From a virus, in IMG/VR virus record IMGVR_UViG_3300044858_003573, positions 1 to 38,651 of that record: a stretch of DNA of 38,651 nt, one strand, 5' to 3'. Below are positions 24,086 to 31,140 of this stretch, one piece after another (positions within the stretch are counted from its first letter, which is position 1; every line of letters begins with the position of its first letter). The notes under the pieces were generated by a model. It made no database searches, was not told the DNA's origin, and saw only the letters and a program-made list of their open reading frames with translations. Position numbers and translations under genes: made by a program.

Positions 24086-25009
24086 ATGCCATTTACCCTG
24101 CCCTCGTCCACGGGTGCCGCATCGCTGACCGACGCCAGCACGACCGAGGCCCAGCAAAAAACCAACCTGACCAATTTGCGCGGCTTTATTGCTGAGATGC
24201 TGGGCACCGACAGCACGAGCCGCGATGTCGTCCGCAGCCTGCTGGGCATCGACCACCCGGCGCTGACCTTCTCGGTGGCGTCCAGCGCGCTCACCATTGC
24301 GCTCAAGACGCCAGCCGGAGCTGATGCGACATCCGCCGCTCCGCTGACTATCCCGTTCCGCTCCGCCACCTCCAGCAGCGGCGCTCTGGCCGTGCGCAAG
24401 GCCACCGCCGCCGTGAGCCTGGTGGTCAGCTCCGGCAGCACGCTGGGCACCAGCAGCGGTGCCGACGCCTGGCTATTCATTTACGCTTTGGACAACAGCG
24501 GCACGATCGAGTTGGCGGTCACCGGCACCTATTACGGCTCGCACTATATCGGCAACACAACAGCCGAAGGTGGCGCCGGCGGCGCTGACTCCGAAACCAC
24601 GATCTACAGCACCACCGGCCGCACCGGTGTGGCCATGCGCTTGCTGGCTGCTGTGCGCAGCAACCAGACCACTGCCGGGACTTGGGCTGCCGTTCCGCTG
24701 GAGACGCGCCTGGCGATGGACAACGACGACATCGAAAGCGGCACCCGGCGCCTGCGCGATGTGGCGGCCTCGCGGGCAACGGGCACCACCTACACCAACT
24801 CCACCGGTCGAGAGATCGATGTCTATGTGCGGATCACCGGCAGCGCGACAAACCCATTGCGGGCGTCGATTAACGCCACGGTGGTCTATGACCACACCAA
24901 CGTCAGCAGCTCGTACACGTACAGCTTCTCTTTGCGCGTGCCACCTGGTGCCACCTACGTCATCACTGCCGCCGCCGCCACCATCCAGTCCTGGCTCGAG
25001 GTGCGGTGA
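24086..25009 (+). CDS. Tail fibre / receptor-binding candidate
   Basis: A 307-aa Ser/Thr/Ala-rich beta protein directly after the gpJ-like gene. It starts with a helical segment (TTEAQQKTNLTNLRGFIAEML) suited to trimerisation or docking, followed by beta strands and a C-terminal domain with VYDHTNVSSSYTYSFSLRVPPGATYV. A following 110-aa gene could be its assembly chaperone. No homology to a specific adhesin is recognised. Its place at the end of the tail operon makes a role in host recognition likely. Confidence 0.65.
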   Translation: MPFTLPSSTGAASLTDASTTEAQQKTNLTNLRGFIAEMLGTDSTSRDVVRSLLGIDHPALTFSVASSALTIALKTPAGADATSAAPLTIPFRSATSSSGALAVRKATAAVSLVVSSGSTLGTSSGADAWLFIYALDNSGTIELAVTGTYYGSHYIGNTTAEGGAGGADSETTIYSTTGRTGVAMRLLAAVRSNQTTAGTWAAVPLETRLAMDNDDIESGTRRLRDVAASRATGTTYTNSTGREIDVYVRITGSATNPLRASINATVVYDHTNVSSSYTYSFSLRVPPGATYVITAAAATIQSWLEVR

Positions 25010-25341
25010 TGAAGTATTACCGCGCAGAAGACGGCACCGTCTTTGCTGCGGAGCCAGATGGCTCGCAGGACCGAATGATCCGCGCTGGCTGGGTAGCGAT
25101 CACCTCTGACCAGCTCGCCTCCGAGCGCGCCGCCCAGCAAGATCCCAAGGCGGTGGCGTTGGCTCGCATCCGCGCTTTGGAGCTGGCCCAGTTGCTGCCC
25201 AGAGCCGTGCGGGAATTCATGCTTAACGCAATGGAAAAGACCTCCACACCAGAGCAGCTAGCCCAGATGTCAGCCTACGTCAACCTGAAGGCCCTTGACA
25301 ACGAAATCGTCGGCCTTCGAGCCATAGCAATGGGAGAATAG
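25009..25341 (+). CDS. Small tail-fibre assembly-like protein
   Basis: A 110-aa protein that begins with MKYYRAEDGTVFAAEPDGSQ, a short beta hairpin opening often seen in fibre-chaperone-type proteins, and continues in long helices (ALARIRALELAQLLPRAVRE). The ATG at 25009 overlaps the fibre stop; GAGGTG lies 8 nt upstream, while a GTG at 25006 would be an alternative start. It might help fold the preceding fibre. The assignment comes from position and size only. Confidence 0.6.
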   Translation: MKYYRAEDGTVFAAEPDGSQDRMIRAGWVAITSDQLASERAAQQDPKAVALARIRALELAQLLPRAVREFMLNAMEKTSTPEQLAQMSAYVNLKALDNEIVGLRAIAMGE

Positions 25342-25343
25342 CC

Positions 25344-25727
25344 ATGGCTGAACCATCTGCCACCAGCTTGAGCATTACCGCCCTGGCCATTGCCGTCCTT
25401 GGCCCAATGGCTGGCCCCTATGCCTTGATTGTTTTTGCCGCACTTGCTGGCGCTCTGTGGCCGCTGTCCACCATGCCCACAGTCACCAGGGCGCAAGGTG
25501 CGGCATTCCTCCTGCGGGTGGTGGCGCTTGCCGTTGTCCTGACCGGGACTGCCGCCTACTGGATCGAGAGCACCTACCAGGTGCCAGCGGTCGAGTCTGT
25601 ATCGCTGGTGGCGTTCCTGATCGGCGCTGTCGGCAACGGCTGGCGGCCGGTGTTGCAGAGCCTGCGCGGTGCCCTGGTCAACTTGGTCAACCGTCTGGGC
25701 GACCCGCGCGGAGGGCCAAAGCCGTGA
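25344..25727 (+). CDS. Holin-like membrane protein
   Basis: A 127-aa protein with three predicted transmembrane segments: SLSITALAIAVLGPMAGPYA to WPL (about 7-42), FLLRVVALAVVLTGTAAYWI (about 56-76) and SLVAFLIGAVGNGW (about 85-100). The C-terminal tail is short and basic. Three TM helices, small size and location in front of an endolysin fit a class I holin, timing lysis by opening the inner membrane. The family could not be named with certainty. It overlaps the next gene by 4 nt (GTGA). Confidence 0.75.
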   Translation: MAEPSATSLSITALAIAVLGPMAGPYALIVFAALAGALWPLSTMPTVTRAQGAAFLLRVVALAVVLTGTAAYWIESTYQVPAVESVSLVAFLIGAVGNGWRPVLQSLRGALVNLVNRLGDPRGGPKP

Positions 25728-26011
25728 GCGGCGCGCTGATGGTGGTGCATGAGCTGCTGTGCATGGCGCTGCTGTGGTCCTGCTTTTGCAGGGCCACGCG
25801 CACCAGCCTGCAGACTGAATTTGCCATTCTGCTCACATTCTGGCTGCTCAACGTCGCCGCGCTTTTTGCCGCGTTTGCACCGCTGCTGATCGACTGGCAG
25901 CCAGACGCCGTCAGCCTGCTGCTGCTGGCCAGCATGACGCTGGTGCAGACCGTGACATCGAGGTACTGGCAGCGAAGTCCGCCTGCCGTGTTTCAACGCA
26001 AGGAGCGATGA
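25724..26011 (+). CDS. Second small lysis-module membrane protein
   Basis: A 95-aa protein initiated at GTG 25724 within the stop overlap of the previous gene. It has two or three hydrophobic segments (ALMVVHELLCMALLWSCFC, AILLTFWLLNVAALFAAFAPLL, VSLLLLASMTLVQTV) and a basic C-terminus. Its position between holin and endolysin fits a second holin or an antiholin. The pattern is like the phage holin_3_7 (DUF754)-type proteins in Burkholderiales phages. It overlaps the next gene by 1-4 nt. Confidence 0.65.
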   Translation: MSGALMVVHELLCMALLWSCFCRATRTSLQTEFAILLTFWLLNVAALFAAFAPLLIDWQPDAVSLLLLASMTLVQTVTSRYWQRSPPAVFQRKER

Positions 26012-26469
26012 TGCAACTGACCGAGCATTTCAGCCTGGCGGAGCTCACCCGCTCCAACCGCGCCATCGAGCTGGGCATCGACAACACCCCGCCGCCCGAG
26101 CTGATCCCGCGCTTTGTGCTGCTGGCCGAGATGCTGGAGCGCATCCGCAGCACCCTGAACGCGCCGATCATCGTAACCAGCGGCTACCGGTGCGAGAAAC
26201 TCAACGTCGCGGTGGGCGGCTCCAGCACCAGTGACCACCCGCGCGGACATGCGGCCGACATCGTCAGCCCGCGGTATGGCACCGCCACCGAGGTGGCCAA
26301 GGCCCTGGCGCCACTGGTGTCGGTCATCGGCATAGGGCAGATGATCCTCGAAGGTGTCAAGGGCAAACAGTGGGTGCATGTGAGCACCAGGTCGCCAGAG
26401 AAAGCCATCAACCGGGTGATCACCATCACCGACGCTGGCGTGCAGGCTGGCATCGTGGATCTGGCGTGA
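26011..26469 (+). CDS. Endolysin, peptidase M15 family
   Basis: A 152-aa D,D/L,D-carboxypeptidase-type lysin that cleaves peptidoglycan cross-links. Zinc ligands are visible in SDHPRGHAADI (H76 or H80, D83) and WVHVS (H123), with the conserved IIVTSGYRC before them. No signal peptide is seen, so it should need the holin. AAGGAG at 26000-26005 is spaced 5 nt from the second of two tandem ATGs, which I prefer over 26008. It lies between the holin-like genes and Rz. Confidence 0.9.
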   Translation: MQLTEHFSLAELTRSNRAIELGIDNTPPPELIPRFVLLAEMLERIRSTLNAPIIVTSGYRCEKLNVAVGGSSTSDHPRGHAADIVSPRYGTATEVAKALAPLVSVIGIGQMILEGVKGKQWVHVSTRSPEKAINRVITITDAGVQAGIVDLA

Positions 26470-26954
26470 GCGCGCTGCTCTCCATCATGTCGCCCCGGGT
26501 CTGGATCGCCGTCGCCCTGGCGATCGCGCTGGCTGCCAGCCACTGGAAAGCCTACACCGGCGGCAAGCAAGCCATACAGCTGGAGTGGGACGCCGCCACC
26601 GCCCAGGCCACCGCCGCCGCGCTGGCAGCCGAGCAAGCCGCACGCGCCAAGGAGCAAGCCCTGCAAACCCAAGTCCGAAAGGTCGCCCATGACTACCAGG
26701 TCGAGAAAACTCGCCGCGTTGCTGCTGATCAGCTTGCTGCTGACAGCCTGCGCCAGCTCAAGGCCGCCCTCGCCGGTGGTGGTCAGCCCGCCGCAAATTC
26801 CGCCGCCCCCTCCGGAGCTGATGACGACCCCAGAGACCGAATTATTGCCGAATGTGCCGGAGCTCTTATCCAAATGGACAAAGCAGCTCGAGGCCTGGCA
26901 GACCAGACGCGCGGTTTGCAAAGCTACGCCGCAGGCGTGTGTGTAGCGCCCTAG
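26466..26954 (+). CDS. Rz: Rz-like inner-membrane spanin
   Basis: A 162-aa i-spanin started at GTG 26466 in the endolysin stop overlap. A single N-terminal membrane anchor (WIAVALAIALAASHW) is followed by an alanine-rich coiled coil (AATAQATAAALAAEQAARAKEQ...). Rz pairs with the nested Rz1 lipoprotein to fuse inner and outer membranes at the last step of lysis. Its stop TAG lies in CTAG, shared with the integrase stop on the other strand. Confidence 0.9.
   Translation: MSALLSIMSPRVWIAVALAIALAASHWKAYTGGKQAIQLEWDAATAQATAAALAAEQAARAKEQALQTQVRKVAHDYQVEKTRRVAADQLAADSLRQLKAALAGGGQPAANSAAPSGADDDPRDRIIAECAGALIQMDKAARGLADQTRGLQSYAAGVCVAP
26689..26946 (+). CDS. Rz1: Rz1-like outer-membrane spanin lipoprotein, nested in Rz
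   Basis: An 85-aa o-spanin in the +1 frame entirely inside Rz. A basic N-terminus, hydrophobic stretch and lipobox LTAC place the lipidated cysteine at C21. The mature part is proline-rich (SPPQIPPPPPEL), as in lambda Rz1. It would sit in the outer membrane and contact the Rz C-terminus. Fully embedded Rz1 genes are known in lambda. Confidence 0.92.
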   Translation: MTTRSRKLAALLLISLLLTACASSRPPSPVVVSPPQIPPPPPELMTTPETELLPNVPELLSKWTKQLEAWQTRRAVCKATPQACV

Positions 26955-27919
26955 ATCCGCGCGGAGATCTCTGCGGCTGATTCGCGGTAATAGACCCGCT
27001 GCAGCATCCGCAAGTCCGAGTGCTGGCTGATGCGGGCCAGCGTCATCACATCGACCCGCCTGGCCAACCAGGTCAGCGCGGTGGCCCTGCCGTCGTGAAA
27101 CCGCAGATCCCCGGCCAGCGTGGCGTCTCGCGCGGCCCGAAAGCCCACATCGAGGTCGGCCGGCGTAATCGTGAAGTCCGCCAGCAGGCAGTGCCTGACG
27201 GCCCGGCGCGGCACCGGGATCTCCGAGCGTAGCTTGCCCTTGGCCTTCACCGCGATCACCCGCGTGGCCCGGTCGAAGGTGGTTGGGCCCACCCGCAGGC
27301 ACTCCGACGCCCGCAGGCTGGTGGACAGGGTGACCAGGAAGGCCAGCGCGATCTGCTGGTTGACCGTACTGGGCTTGCGGCCGGTCACATACCCCAGATG
27401 GCGCAGCACCCGGCGGATCGCCTGCCAGGTCCACCGCTGGTGGCGCGGCTCGGCATCCTCGGGCAGCCTGACCCCCTTGAACGGGTGATGGTCGGCCCAT
27501 TTCCATTCATGGCGGGCGACCGTGAACACATTGCGCAGCAGGTTCGACTCGCGCAGCACCGTCGAGCCGGCCACCGCCCGCCGACCATCCCCGCCCGCCA
27601 GCCGGGCATCCCGCCAGGCCGCGATCTGCGGCGCCTGAATGTCGGCCAGCCGCATCTCCCCGAAGTGCTGCACCATCGCAGCCAAGCGCAGCTGCTCCCA
27701 CTTGGCGCCGTCTTTCTTGGTGGACACCTCCAGGCTGTACTTTTCGGCCGCCTGGGCAAAGGTGCGCCCACCTGGTGCAGCCTGCGTGCGTAGTTCCTGC
27801 TGGCGGCGGGCTCCCCACTGCTGGGCCTCTCGTTTGGTCTGGAAGGTCTGGCTGTCGCGCTGGCCCTTGACGTACACCTGGCAGCGGTATCCGTCACCGT
27901 AAGGCGTGATCGATGGCAT
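26951..27919 (-). CDS. int: Tyrosine-recombinase integrase
   Basis: A 322-aa site-specific recombinase. Catalytic residues are recognisable: R203 (SLRASE), a lysine in AKGKL (K227/K229), H275 and R278 (HDGRAT), H300 (ISQHSD), and the nucleophile Y310 or Y311 (QRVYYRES). The N-terminal 60 residues form an arm-binding-type domain (PYGDGYRCQVYVKGQRD), and a SAM-like core-binding domain spans about 50-150. The start at 27919 has AGGGA upstream and excludes an open but unsupported extension to 28006. It integrates phage DNA at attP/attB, converges with Rz, and their stops overlap within CTAG. Confidence 0.95.
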   Translation of the reverse strand: MPSITPYGDGYRCQVYVKGQRDSQTFQTKREAQQWGARRQQELRTQAAPGGRTFAQAAEKYSLEVSTKKDGAKWEQLRLAAMVQHFGEMRLADIQAPQIAAWRDARLAGGDGRRAVAGSTVLRESNLLRNVFTVARHEWKWADHHPFKGVRLPEDAEPRHQRWTWQAIRRVLRHLGYVTGRKPSTVNQQIALAFLVTLSTSLRASECLRVGPTTFDRATRVIAVKAKGKLRSEIPVPRRAVRHCLLADFTITPADLDVGFRAARDATLAGDLRFHDGRATALTWLARRVDVMTLARISQHSDLRMLQRVYYRESAAEISARI

Positions 27920-28136
27920 GGGGAGATCCCTGCGGAGGTTTTGGGGAGTTCTGACGGCGGATTCCGGCGCTCCAGAGGGAAAAGCGCGGAACCATGATAC
28001 TGCCACCGTCCCCCTGAATTTCCGGGGTTTTCCCTCTGGCGGGGAAAATCTAGGCGTGTTTTGAGGGTGCCGACTGGTGCCCGGGGCCGGAATCTGGCCT
28101 ATAGCTACGGGCCACTTTTGGGGAATTTATGCGGAG
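27920..28136. other. Intergenic region between int and xis candidate, attP candidate
   Basis: 217 bp without a gene. It contains a 12-bp inverted repeat (CCAGAGGGAAAA at 27972-27983, TTTTCCCTCTGG at 28028-28039), a third GGGAAAA at 28042-28048, and two direct copies each of TTTTGGGGA (27939, 28116) and TGCGGAG (27931, 28130). It also holds a degenerate copy of the head-gene repeat motif (TGCCACCGTCCCCCTGAATT, 28001-28020). Because int's 3' end abuts Rz, this is the only space next to int that could hold arm-type and core att sites. Confidence 0.45.
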
Positions 28137-28358
28137 TTAGGCGGCCTGACGTGCTTCCCACTCGATTACCTCGGCCCTGTTCCAGCGGCCCTTGACGCGC
28201 CACGGGATGTCGCCCCGGCGCTCCATGGCGTTCAGGGTCTTCGGTGTGCAATCGTACCGCTTGCACATCTCCTGTGTCGAGATCCACGGCGACATCTGGC
28301 TGGCGAGATCCTGCACCGCGCGGGTGAGCTGGGCGATCTGGTGCTCGATGGTGCTCAT
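28137..28358 (-). CDS. Small HTH DNA-binding protein, excisionase candidate
   Basis: A 73-aa protein. A helix-turn-helix of the MerR/excisionase type is visible in ISTQEMCKRYDCTPKTLNAM, followed by a wing-like RRGDIPWRVKGRWNRAEVIEWEA. A short N-terminal helix precedes it. Its place directly upstream of int, co-directed, and its size fit a recombination directionality factor; regulation of the early operon is the alternative. Start at 28358 overlaps the upstream stop (ATGA); an earlier ATG at 28370 would lengthen it by 4 residues. Confidence 0.75.
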   Translation of the reverse strand: MSTIEHQIAQLTRAVQDLASQMSPWISTQEMCKRYDCTPKTLNAMERRGDIPWRVKGRWNRAEVIEWEARQAA

Positions 28359-28921
28359 GCCTCCCCCCATGCATCGTCAATGATTTTTGTTAGCCGCACA
28401 ACTTCCTCCCGCAGCTTCGCCAATCCATCCGTCAGCCCCGCCACCTGACTGGCTCGGACAGTCTCGGCCAGCGCCAGTTGCTCCCGCAGCCGCGCATTCT
28501 CGGCACTGAGGTCGGCGTCCGTCGGCTGCACCCTGCGGCGCATATACGCCAAATCCCATTCAGTCATCGCGCGATCCTTTCTGTGCAGTCCTGCCGGCTC
28601 CACCACCGTCCAACCCAGCGAGCGCAGCAACGTCGCCGCCTGCTCAGCCTTGATGCTGGCCGCCGACACTCCCGGCGACCATTCCCCACACATGAACCGC
28701 ACCCGCCCCGACTTGCGGTGCTGCTTCAGCAGTCCCCAAACCGCGCGGCTGTCCAAATCGGTCTCCAGGCACAGCCGCATGGTGGTGACGTGCCCCAGCT
28801 GGTCGATCGCATAGAGCAGCATCTGCGTCTTTGAGCTTTCCGCGGCCTCTGCAGTGGGCTGCGGCAGCCGACGCACGACCGAGCGGCGCATCAGGGCATC
28901 CCATGGCGACGCCGCATTCAT
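28355..28921 (-). CDS. Winged-helix protein with C-terminal coiled coil, unknown role
   Basis: A 188-aa protein. Residues about 30-90 form a winged-helix fold (TQMLLYAIDQLGHVTTMRLC... SRAVWGLLKQHRKSGRVRF). A basic linker follows, then a coiled coil with SAENARLREQLALAETVRAS from about 130 to the end. It may regulate DNA or act in an early host-takeover role; neither is shown. Start at 28921 overlaps the stop of the next upstream gene (ATGA) and its end overlaps the excisionase candidate. Confidence 0.65.
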   Translation of the reverse strand: MNAASPWDALMRRSVVRRLPQPTAEAAESSKTQMLLYAIDQLGHVTTMRLCLETDLDSRAVWGLLKQHRKSGRVRFMCGEWSPGVSAASIKAEQAATLLRSLGWTVVEPAGLHRKDRAMTEWDLAYMRRRVQPTDADLSAENARLREQLALAETVRASQVAGLTDGLAKLREEVVRLTKIIDDAWGEA

Positions 28922-29103
28922 GACGCCACCGCCTTCTGGTAGTAGTGCATCACCCGGGGCGCGGTCGTCAGCCCGCCCTTGGTGGCGTCGCTCATCTTGT
29001 TGAGCGCCTTGCGGGTCTCTTCGTCCAGATCCCACCGCCGCCAATCAAACGCATTGCCCTGGCTGCGCGGGGTGCCGTCGGGCCAGGTGGTGGTGTTACT
29101 CAT
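28918..29103 (-). CDS. Small early protein, unknown
   Basis: A 61-aa acidic/basic mixed protein beginning MSNTTTWPDGTPRSQGNAFD and carrying WRRWDLDEETRKALNKMSDA. No recognised domain. The ATG at 29103 overlaps the upstream stop, and its stop overlaps the next start, so it is translationally coupled in the early leftward operon. Such W-R-W-containing small phage proteins are often inhibitors of host enzymes, but nothing here shows this. Confidence 0.55.
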   Translation of the reverse strand: MSNTTTWPDGTPRSQGNAFDWRRWDLDEETRKALNKMSDATKGGLTTAPRVMHYYQKAVAS

Positions 29104-29357
29104 ACCGGAACTCCCGTGTGCGCCTCATGCCAGCCGCGCGTTATGTCCCAGCGATACAGCACCTCCTGCAGGCTGTCCGCGATCGCCACGCGCAGGGTAG
29201 GGTACCCCTTCGGGTTCTCGCTGTTGTGCAGCGTCTGCACCAGCCTCTCGGCTGCGTCCAGCACCAGAGATGTCTGCTCATCGTCTGCAGCATCAAAGCG
29301 CCCCAGCAGCTTCCAGGCGCCGCTGTTGTTCAGTTCCAGGGTCACAGGCTTTTGCAT
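29100..29357 (-). CDS. Hypothetical early protein
   Basis: An 85-aa protein, MQKPVTLELNNSGAWKLLGR onwards: a strand-turn-strand opening followed by two helices (EQTSLVLDAAERLVQTLHN; RVAIADSLQEVLYRWD). The ATG at 29357 has AAGGGG 8 nt upstream; the GTG at 29366, which overlaps the upstream TGA, is the alternative. I do not recognise the family. Coupled stops and starts put it in the leftward early operon. Confidence 0.6.
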   Translation of the reverse strand: MQKPVTLELNNSGAWKLLGRFDAADDEQTSLVLDAAERLVQTLHNSENPKGYPTLRVAIADSLQEVLYRWDITRGWHEAHTGVPV

Positions 29358-29362
29358 GACGA

Positions 29363-29641
29363 TCACCCCTTGAGCCTGTGCAGCACACCCGTGGGCGTGT
29401 TGGTGATGCGCGGGGTGTTGTCGTCCTGCTCGTCACCGGCCAGGAACCGGCTGCCCTCGCCGATCTGCTTTAGATAGTCCACTTCGACCTTGGCCGTGTC
29501 CACCAGCACGCTGGCCACATGGGCTACAGCGCGGGCGCGGTCGACGTCCATGGGCTGCTCGCGGTTTCGCAAGTCGGCCAGGGTTTGCATCAGGTGTTCG
29601 CGCACCTGGTCGATGTGGGGTGTTACTGATTTCTTCATCAT
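29363..29641 (-). CDS. Small helical phage protein downstream of HNH-like gene
   Basis: A 92-aa protein, MMKKSVTPHIDQVREHLMQT onward, with two long helices (QVREHLMQTLADLRNR; ARAVAHVASVLVDTAKVEVDYLKQ). Similar short proteins are common in Burkholderiales phages beside HNH-type genes, without known function. AGGA is spaced 6 nt upstream of the first ATG, which overlaps the upstream TGA (ATGATG). Residues after about 70 look disordered. Confidence 0.65.
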   Translation of the reverse strand: MMKKSVTPHIDQVREHLMQTLADLRNREQPMDVDRARAVAHVASVLVDTAKVEVDYLKQIGEGSRFLAGDEQDDNTPRITNTPTGVLHRLKG

Positions 29642-30327
29642 GTCTTTCCTGTAGGTTCCTCGTCTTCTCTGCAAATGCGGTTCACCTGGCGCTGGATCTG
29701 GCCGCGCAGGTGCACAAGGGGCGCGGTCTCCGGCTGGCTGTTCCAGGCGACATTGCGCCTGCCGTTTTCGCCGCGGCTGATGCACTCCAGGCGGTCTAGG
29801 GTGATCTCTTCGAGCACCGTCGTTTTGGTGCCGGGCTTGAACACGACCAGGTGGCCGGCCGGCGCGGGGCCGTTGGCTGCCTCCCACACCAGGCGGGCCA
29901 CCGGCGTCCAGCGCATGTGGTTCGCGCCCTTGCGCTCGCTGGTCTTGCGTTCGAGCTGCCCGCCGCTGATGCGCAAGGTGCCGATCGGCTTCCAGGTGTG
30001 CGGCTTCTGGCCAGGCTTGAATTGCGTCTCTTTTGACCGGCCCCCGGCGTCGAAACTCTCGCCCTTGTTCCATGGTTGGTGGCCTGGCTTGAAGCGGCTC
30101 AGCTTTGCTTTGACGTGCTGCATGCCCCGCAGGATGCGCCCGCTGGTCTCGCCGGTCAGGTAAGCCTCGGTCTTGTGCAGTTTCAGCCGGTTGGCCAACT
30201 GATACACACGCAACACTGTGGTCTGCAGCACCTGCGCCACATGCTCGGTGGGGTAGTGGGGATACAGCTCTCGCATAACCTCGGCGACTTGCGGGTCGCT
30301 GGGCTGCAATGGGTGGCGACGGGTCAC
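29638..30327 (-). CDS. HNH-endonuclease-like protein
   Basis: A 229-aa basic protein. Residues 1-60 carry a small HTH-like repeat (PTEHVAQVLQTTVLRVYQLANRL), residues 65-115 a Gly/Lys/Pro-rich stretch with repeated FKPGHQPWNKG and FKPGQKPHTWKPIG motifs. The C-terminal part has HMRWTPVARLVWEAANGPAP and GHLVVFKPGTKT, as in phage HNH_3-type proteins. The last histidine/asparagine motif is not clear, so nuclease activity is uncertain. Start is GTG 30327, translationally coupled to the 18-codon gene upstream (GTGA). Confidence 0.7.
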   Translation of the reverse strand: MTRRHPLQPSDPQVAEVMRELYPHYPTEHVAQVLQTTVLRVYQLANRLKLHKTEAYLTGETSGRILRGMQHVKAKLSRFKPGHQPWNKGESFDAGGRSKETQFKPGQKPHTWKPIGTLRISGGQLERKTSERKGANHMRWTPVARLVWEAANGPAPAGHLVVFKPGTKTTVLEEITLDRLECISRGENGRRNVAWNSQPETAPLVHLRGQIQRQVNRICREDEEPTGKT

Positions 30328-30380
30328 AGCGCCACCGCCTTGCGCGCCATGGTGCCCTTGCCGGGTCGGTAGTTCTTCAT
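30324..30380 (-). CDS. 18-residue minigene upstream of the HNH-like gene
   Basis: A tiny ORF encoding MKNYRPGKGTMARKAVAL on the minus strand. GAGG lies 8 nt upstream of its ATG, and its TGA overlaps the GTG of the HNH-like gene. It may be a leader peptide or translational coupler, or the residue of a longer gene. Too short for sequence comparison alone to prove. Confidence 0.4.
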   Translation of the reverse strand: MKNYRPGKGTMARKAVAL

Positions 30381-30395
30381 GGCGGTCTTCCTCAG

Positions 30396-30686
30396 TTAGT
30401 TGCTCTGCGGGGCATTCCCGATCATTAATTGACCAAGGTGCACCACCTGCCCAAGCTGTCCGCCTTTTTCGCGCAATTCAATGCTGGTTTTCGCCACCTT
30501 GATTTCGGCGTTAAGGCTGTTGCTAATCGATTCCAAGCCCTTCGCCATCGCTTCCACATCCGTAGCGCTTAGCTCCTTGCGAGCAAGCGCCAGCAAACTG
30601 TTCGCCACGATCCGGCGCAAGTCGCCCTGCGTTGCCACCTCGCCCATGTTGCCCAGCGATTCGGTCAATGTCTTTGCTGCTTTCAT
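30396..30686 (-). CDS. Small helical protein overlapping the zinc-finger gene
   Basis: A 96-aa helical protein, MKAAKTLTESLGNMGEVATQ at its start, then RIVANSLLALARKELSATDVEAM and LNAEIKVAKTSIEL. Coiled-coil or DNA-packaging-type helices are plausible. Its first 164 nt overlap the 3' end of the upstream gene in another frame, unlike the 1-4 nt overlaps elsewhere. Function unknown. It could be a structural accessory of the zinc-finger protein or a later regulator. Confidence 0.55.
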   Translation of the reverse strand: MKAAKTLTESLGNMGEVATQGDLRRIVANSLLALARKELSATDVEAMAKGLESISNSLNAEIKVAKTSIELREKGGQLGQVVHLGQLMIGNAPQSN

Positions 30687-31140
30687 GTAGTTTCTCCAGT
30701 GCTTTAGAAATAAGCTTTTTTGCTCGCTTAACCGTGAGGTGCTCGCGTTTCAGTGCTAAAAGCTCGGGGGTAACTTGTGCCTTGGTTAGGCCGCTCCAGG
30801 GGTGCGCTAAAATATTCTTCACGTAGCTGTCGGTAAGACGCTCTCGCTGCAGCCTGCTCGCCTCTTTGTGATACCCGGCCGCGAGCCTGCGCATGTAGGT
30901 TTCTGGCTGCCGCTGCCGTGTTTTTGCTAGCTGCTCGTCTCGGTTGCGTGCGTACCAATCGCGGTGTCGTGCCTTCGCTTTTTCGTAGTGCGGGTTTGCA
31001 GCCCCGCCCAGTTGGCTGCAGCAGCTTTTGCATCTGCTCTCCCAGCGCATCCCGCGTGCGCCGTTCTTTCGCCAGTAGAACCATTCCACTCTCAGCAGCG
31101 AGCGCTTGCAAAGCGGGCATGTCTTGAATTCAGAGACCAT
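30523..31140 (-). CDS. Zinc-finger protein with basic helical tail
   Basis: A 205-aa protein. Residues 1-45 form a treble-clef-like zinc site: C8, C11 (CPLC) and C37, C40 (CKSCC). Residues 55-145 are Arg-rich helices (ARHRDWYARNRDEQLAKTRQR). The last 55 residues are read through the start region of the next gene and lack obvious structure. Family members that I recall end earlier, near the LISKALEKL segment, so the tail may be a lost stop. DNA or RNA binding is likely. Start at 31140 overlaps the upstream gene by 11 nt. Confidence 0.65.
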   Translation of the reverse strand: MVSEFKTCPLCKRSLLRVEWFYWRKNGARGMRWESRCKSCCSQLGGAANPHYEKAKARHRDWYARNRDEQLAKTRQRQPETYMRRLAAGYHKEASRLQRERLTDSYVKNILAHPWSGLTKAQVTPELLALKREHLTVKRAKKLISKALEKLHESSKDIDRIAGQHGRGGNAGRLAPDRGEQFAGACSQGAKRYGCGSDGEGLGID

